From Vampirovibrionales bacterium (GTDB lineage: Bacteria; Cyanobacteriota; Vampirovibrionia; Vampirovibrionales; JAJTHC01): a stretch of DNA of 8,235 nucleotides. The notes beneath the pieces are model-generated. The model saw only the letters and a list, made by a program, of their open reading frames with translations, was not told where the DNA came from and searched no databases. The translations under genes were made by a program, and so were the position numbers. How positions within the stretch are numbered: the stretch's first letter is position 1; the number at the start of each line of letters is the position of its first letter. Where the stretch lies: NCBI GenBank assembly GCA_021299615.1, contig JAJTHC010000096.1:1-8235 (forward strand), written 5' to 3'. Below, piece after piece: positions 5,009 to 8,235 of this stretch.

Positions 5009-7158
5009 TCTTCTTCGATGCCTTCACCCACGCCAAGGAGCGTGCCTTGAATAGCACCAGCATCTTCATCATCCACGGTGGTGACTTCAATATCCGTCGC
5101 CTTCAACAACGTCAGGGCCTGCGATTTTGATTCTTCCAAATCATCGCCAGACCCTTGAATCGTCACCGAGCCTGTCACAGGAGCTGAAACGGCGATAGAG
5201 GCTGGGCTTGCCTGCACAACAGGTGACACGGCGTCTTCATCTTCCCATAAGGGCGGAGGCTCGCTCGAAGAAGGCATCGGAGGCGTGTCATCAAAGCTCA
5301 AGGACGGCATGGCATCCAAGGAGGCTGGGGCTTTCGGGGCTTGAGGAGGCATCGCTACAGGCGGAGCGGCGACTTGCGGAGGAGCAGGCGTCGCCACCTC
5401 GACAGGAATAAGCGTTTGCCCTTCTAGCGTATTATGCGGATTGCTTTGCGGAGCGACGACGTTCGATCGAGCAGGTTGAGCATTCATCGCTGGCGGAGGC
5501 GAACTCGTCCCCACTTGAAAGGCAATGTGAAGCTCTTTGCCCAAGACTTGGGCGGCGGCATTCTTGTAATGCCCTAGTTTGTCGGGCGTTTGCATCATTT
5601 TGAGCAGGGCGGCACTCTTGCAAGACAAGGTCAATTTTTGATCGGTATGTTCGACAATATGCACGTGCTGTAAAAAGAGCGGACGCACCGCACCCGAGCC
5701 GATTAAGGCACAAATCCGTTGATGTAAATCTTGCAGATTGCTCGGAGCAGGGGCAGACGGTTGCGGTTGAGGTGCTGGAGCTTGTCGTGGGGCTGGGGCT
5801 GGACTCGCTTGAGGGCTAGGCATCACAGGGGGCATCGCTTGCGGAGCAGGCATTTGAGCCACTGGAGCCGACGGGTTATACGGCGGAGGACCCGACGGAG
5901 GCGGAGCCGATCGGTAGACTGGGGCTTGCTGTTGTGGAGCAGGGGCATGCGTGATGCCTCCTTGTTTGAGCTGGTTGAGCTGATGTTCAAGGGCTTCCAA
6001 ACGCTCCAGCAAAGCGCTCATATCGTGAGGCATGGCATTCATGCAAATCGCCAGCAAGCCCACTTCCAAATTCAAAGACGGTTCTTGGGCATGGCGAATG
6101 TCTTGATCCAGCTGGTTCAGAGCATTCATAATCGTCGCCACTTGAGCGGAGTTCACCAAAGGTGCCAAACGCTTGACGCTTTCCACCACCGCTTCAGAGG
6201 TATCCAAATCGTCGGCGGTCAGGGCATCCGCACCCACGGCGGTGGCAATCAACAGGTGACGCAAGCTCATCATCAGGGGTTTTATCACTTGCCGTGCTTC
6301 AATGCCCTTGTGATTGAACTCGCCAATGTACTTCAAAACGGCTTGTGCATCATGCTCAATCAGCCCTTCCGCCAACGCCAGCATTTGCTCTTCAGGCACT
6401 TCGCCTAGGAACTCGATGAGTTCCGCCAAGCTAAAGGCATCCTGCTTGCCACGAGCCAACACGGACGCTTGATCCAAGTTCGACAAGGCATCACGCAAGC
6501 CCCCACGCGCCTTACGAGCCAAGTGCAACAAGGCGTTAGACTCAATCGTCAAGCCTTCCTTTTGGCAGATTTCAATCAGGTGCTGGTGAATATCCGCCGT
6601 AGGGATGCGGTTGAACATAAACTGTTGACAGCGTGATACGATCGTCGGCAAAACCTTGTGTGCTTCTGTGGTTGCAAAAATGAAGATGACCTTGTCAGGC
6701 GGTTCTTCAAGGGTTTTCAACAAGGCATTAAAGGCTTGAGATGAGAGCATATGAATTTCATCGATGATGTAAATCTTGTAACGCCCTGCGAGCGGTGCAA
6801 ATTGACACGATTCAATCAAGTGGCGAGCATCTTCAACGCCTCCGTTAGAGGCGGCGTCAAACTCGATGACATCCAAATCGTTGCCAGCGGTGATGTTCAC
6901 GCACGAATCGCAGACTTGGCAGGGGTTTGCCGTAGGGCCTTCCACACAATTCAGCGATTTCGCCAAAATGCGAGCCGATGACGTCTTGCCTGTGCCTCGG
7001 GGGCCGGTGAACAAGTAGGCATGGGAAATACGGTTCAAGGCAATAGCATTGCTTAAGGTCTGAGCCACCGCTTTTTGACCCACCAGTTCAGGCAGGCTTT
7101 GGGGGCGATACTTGCGGTACAAAGGCAAGTGCGATTCTTGTAAAAGCGATGCGTGCAT
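5005..7158 (-). CDS. dnaX: DNA polymerase III clamp-loader subunit tau/gamma
   Basis: DnaX is the ATPase subunit of the clamp loader that opens and loads the beta sliding clamp at the replication fork; the long (tau) form also tethers polymerase core and helicase. The 717-residue protein shows an AAA+ module: Walker A GPRGTGKTS (52-60), a zinc-binding Cys71/80/83/86 set, Walker B IIDEIHML (131-138), sensor ATT (162-164), arginine-finger SRC (175-177) and sensor-2 GLRDALS (220-226). A collar domain runs to about 375, and a short coiled-coil-like LLERLEALEHQLNQLKQ follows. A long Pro/Ala/Gln linker (about 403-473), a folded segment typical of the tau C-terminal half (about 475-550), another Pro-rich stretch and an acidic tail complete it. 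I see no A-rich slippery site for a frameshifted gamma form. ATG 7158 has AAGG 8 bases upstream. The gene follows gpmA by 50 bases and is probably in its operon. Confidence 0.96.
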   Translation of the reverse strand: MHASLLQESHLPLYRKYRPQSLPELVGQKAVAQTLSNAIALNRISHAYLFTGPRGTGKTSSARILAKSLNCVEGPTANPCQVCDSCVNITAGNDLDVIEFDAASNGGVEDARHLIESCQFAPLAGRYKIYIIDEIHMLSSQAFNALLKTLEEPPDKVIFIFATTEAHKVLPTIVSRCQQFMFNRIPTADIHQHLIEICQKEGLTIESNALLHLARKARGGLRDALSNLDQASVLARGKQDAFSLAELIEFLGEVPEEQMLALAEGLIEHDAQAVLKYIGEFNHKGIEARQVIKPLMMSLRHLLIATAVGADALTADDLDTSEAVVESVKRLAPLVNSAQVATIMNALNQLDQDIRHAQEPSLNLEVGLLAICMNAMPHDMSALLERLEALEHQLNQLKQGGITHAPAPQQQAPVYRSAPPPSGPPPYNPSAPVAQMPAPQAMPPVMPSPQASPAPAPRQAPAPQPQPSAPAPSNLQDLHQRICALIGSGAVRPLFLQHVHIVEHTDQKLTLSCKSAALLKMMQTPDKLGHYKNAAAQVLGKELHIAFQVGTSSPPPAMNAQPARSNVVAPQSNPHNTLEGQTLIPVEVATPAPPQVAAPPVAMPPQAPKAPASLDAMPSLSFDDTPPMPSSSEPPPLWEDEDAVSPVVQASPASIAVSAPVTGSVTIQGSGDDLEESKSQALTLLKATDIEVTTVDDEDAGAIQGTLLGVGEGIEED

Positions 7159-7208
7159 GAATGCTACCTTATCTCATTTTTTCATTTCTTGAAAGTATTC
7201 GTGACTAC

Positions 7209-7958
7209 TTATTTAGAAGATCCTTGAGAAGCAACAGCGTGCATCGCCGCTTGAATGGCATCGGCATCGCCTAGGTAATAGTGCTTAATCGGCTTAAGAT
7301 TTTCATCCAACTCATAAACCAGCGGTTGCCCTGTGGGAATGTTGAGTTCAAGAACTTCGGCTTCGCTTAAATCATCCAAATACTTAACTAAAGCACGCAA
7401 ACTATTGCCGTGAGCCGCAATCAACACACGCTTGCCCGCTTTCACTTCAGGAGCAATCGCCGTTTGCCAGTAAGGCACGACTCGGGCGACGGTTTCTTTC
7501 AAGCTTTCGGTGAGGGGGAGTTCAGCTTCGCTCAAGTGGGCGTAACGAGCGTCATGCCCTGGGTAACGAGGATCATCTTTCGTCAAGGGAGGAGGCGTAA
7601 TATCATAGCTACGTCGCCAGATTTTCACTTGTTCGTCGCCGTATTTTTGGGCGGTTTCGCCTTTGTCTAGCCCTTGCAAGGTGCCGTAGTGACGCTCGTT
7701 GAGGTGCCAGTCTTTCACGACAGGAATGTAGAGTTCATCCATGGCATCGAGGACGTTGTTTTGCGTTTTAATGGCTCGTTTTTGCAGAGAGGTGAAGCTT
7801 AAATCAAATCCGTAACCCTTTTCTTTAAGGAGTTTGCCAGCGTCTTGGGCTTCTTGCACGCCTTGGGGGGTTAAGTCGACATCATGCCAGCCTGTGAATC
7901 GGTTGGAAAGATTCCATTCGCTCTGCCCGTGACGAATTAAAACGAGTGTGTAAACCAT
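7209..7958 (-). CDS. gpmA: 2,3-bisphosphoglycerate-dependent phosphoglycerate mutase
   Basis: GpmA interconverts 3- and 2-phosphoglycerate in glycolysis and gluconeogenesis using a phosphohistidine intermediate, in the cytosol. The 249-residue length matches E. coli GpmA (250). Catalytic features are RHGQSEWN with the phosphorylated His10, Arg61 in LQKRAIKT, Glu88 in LNERHYG (the proton donor) and His183 in AAHGNSLRAL. The insert around YDITPPPL (118-125) and PTGQPLVYELD (208-218) are typical of the cofactor-dependent family, not of the shorter cobC-like phosphatases. The start ATG at 7958 has AAAAGGA nine bases upstream. A strong sigma70-type promoter lies about 40 bases ahead. dnaX follows 50 bases after the stop with no terminator between, so the two are likely cotranscribed, an uncommon pairing of glycolysis and replication genes. 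Confidence 0.97.
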   Translation of the reverse strand: MVYTLVLIRHGQSEWNLSNRFTGWHDVDLTPQGVQEAQDAGKLLKEKGYGFDLSFTSLQKRAIKTQNNVLDAMDELYIPVVKDWHLNERHYGTLQGLDKGETAQKYGDEQVKIWRRSYDITPPPLTKDDPRYPGHDARYAHLSEAELPLTESLKETVARVVPYWQTAIAPEVKAGKRVLIAAHGNSLRALVKYLDDLSEAEVLELNIPTGQPLVYELDENLKPIKHYYLGDADAIQAAMHAVASQGSSK

Positions 7959-7980
7959 AATGTAAAATCCTTTTAGTCAA

Positions 7981-7998
7981 AATGAAACTGTTTTCATT
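7981..7998. promoter_or_regulatory. perfect inverted repeat at the gpmA -10/start site
   Basis: AATGAAA (7981-7987) and TTTCATT (7992-7998) form a perfect 7+7 dyad with a four-base centre. It overlaps the -10 hexamer by three bases and covers the expected transcription start. This is where a repressor would block initiation; alternatively it folds at the very 5' end of the gpmA mRNA. The wording loosely resembles Fur-superfamily boxes, but that match is too loose to name a regulator. Confidence 0.45.
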
Positions 7999-8024
7999 CT
8001 ACCTGAAGCACGTAAAAATGCCAA
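7996..8024 (-). promoter_or_regulatory. gpmA: sigma70-type promoter for gpmA(-dnaX)
   Basis: On the minus strand TTGGCA (8024-8019) and TAGAAT (8001-7996) each match 5/6 of the -35 and -10 consensus with the ideal 17-bp spacing. Transcription should start near 7989, leaving a leader of about 30 bases with the ribosome binding site before ATG 7958. It is the best promoter in the window and probably serves both gpmA and dnaX. Confidence 0.72.
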
Positions 8025-8117
8025 GCCATCGGTTTTGTTGGGGCAATGTTTATTTTAGAGTCGGCAAAGCTTTAAAAGGTTAGTTATTTATTTAAAACAG
8101 AATACTCAAGGATAATC

Positions 8118-8145
8118 CCCCCACAAACCTTCGGGATCGTGGGGG
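8118..8145. terminator. strong hairpin, possible terminator
   Basis: CCCCCAC (8118-8124) pairs perfectly with GTGGGGG (8139-8145), and the inner CC-TTCG-GG can extend the stem on either strand. On the plus strand it is followed by CATTGTTGTTT, a broken U-tract; on the minus strand GATTATCC follows, which is not U-rich. It could end a minus-strand transcript entering from beyond the right edge, or be part of a structured RNA. The direction is uncertain. Confidence 0.4.
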
Positions 8146-8160
8146 CATTGTTGTTTAAAA

Positions 8161-8235
8161 GGGAGTTAGGCGAAGGGCTATCTTTCCGGAGGGTCACCCC
8201 TCGAGTATTGTCGCTGCCTGCAGTCTTTACGGCCG
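8161..8235. other. GC-rich, possibly structured non-coding edge region
   Basis: This stretch at the right edge holds a compact hairpin with arms GAGGG (8189-8193) and CCCTC (8198-8202). Read from the minus strand its loop is GTGA, a GNRA tetraloop, which favours a minus-strand RNA. Two of three minus frames stop early. The third is open for about 50 codons to a TAA near 8085 but crosses the strong hairpin at 8118-8145 and has no recognisable protein wording. It may be the 3' part of an RNA gene or the tail of an upstream gene; I could not identify it. Confidence 0.3.

Noticed and set aside
5731..6408. Plus-strand Arg-rich open frame opposite dnaX
   Set aside because: Its Arg/Ser-rich wording is the complement of the Pro/Ala linker codons of dnaX.
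8161..8235. Ribosomal L10 leader suggested by minus-strand GCCGTAAAGACTGCAGG
   Set aside because: The opening words resemble that leader, but the matching CCTGCCGAGG half is absent and the downstream gene on that strand is gpmA, not rplJ.

Overview
The window is a stretch of bacterial chromosome. All the recognisable genes are housekeeping genes: hisD, rimO, dnaX and gpmA. A lipoprotein with a clear lipobox indicates a diderm (Gram-negative-type) cell. The housekeeping genes are of middle GC content (one hand-counted 60-base block of dnaX, 6001-6060, is 55% GC). The DnaX and HisD sequences look cyanobacterium-like in wording, for example in the DnaX Walker A block and the HisD zinc-site block. 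A non-photosynthetic cyanobacterial relative (Vampirovibrio/Melainabacteria type) is possible, but this is a weak inference from memory and I cannot place the organism firmly.

Left block (1-3380, all minus strand). Read in the direction of transcription, rimO comes first, then a 182-base gap, then a small unrecognised lipoprotein gene, then hisD 18 bases later. hisD runs off the left edge about ten codons short of its expected end. The gap between rimO and the lipoprotein gene is filled by a phased array of 14-bp dyads repeating every 21 bp, and this array also encodes the last codons of rimO.

Middle block (3381-5008, plus strand genes). The 398-base region between the divergent rimO and a short acidic-protein gene carries a striking element of about 248 bp. 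It is a string of small perfect or near-perfect hairpins, and its two terminal hairpins are imperfect inverted copies of each other. This resembles a MITE or dispersed palindromic repeat. The acidic 88-residue protein is followed by an AT-rich 291-residue orphan gene that looks foreign beside its neighbours.

Right block (5005-8235, minus strand genes). gpmA (glycolytic phosphoglycerate mutase) and dnaX (clamp-loader tau/gamma subunit) are co-directional, 50 bases apart. They probably form a transcription unit driven by a well-formed sigma70-type promoter in front of gpmA, with a perfect inverted repeat at its -10/start site. dnaX ends head-on against the AT-rich orphan, with the two stop codons sharing the four bases CTAG. 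The last 150 bases or so hold a strong hairpin and a GC-rich, possibly structured stretch that I could not identify.

I found no complete new defence or metabolic system. The most unusual items are the two repeat structures (1868-2009 and 3487-3734) and the orphan gene at 4133-5008.
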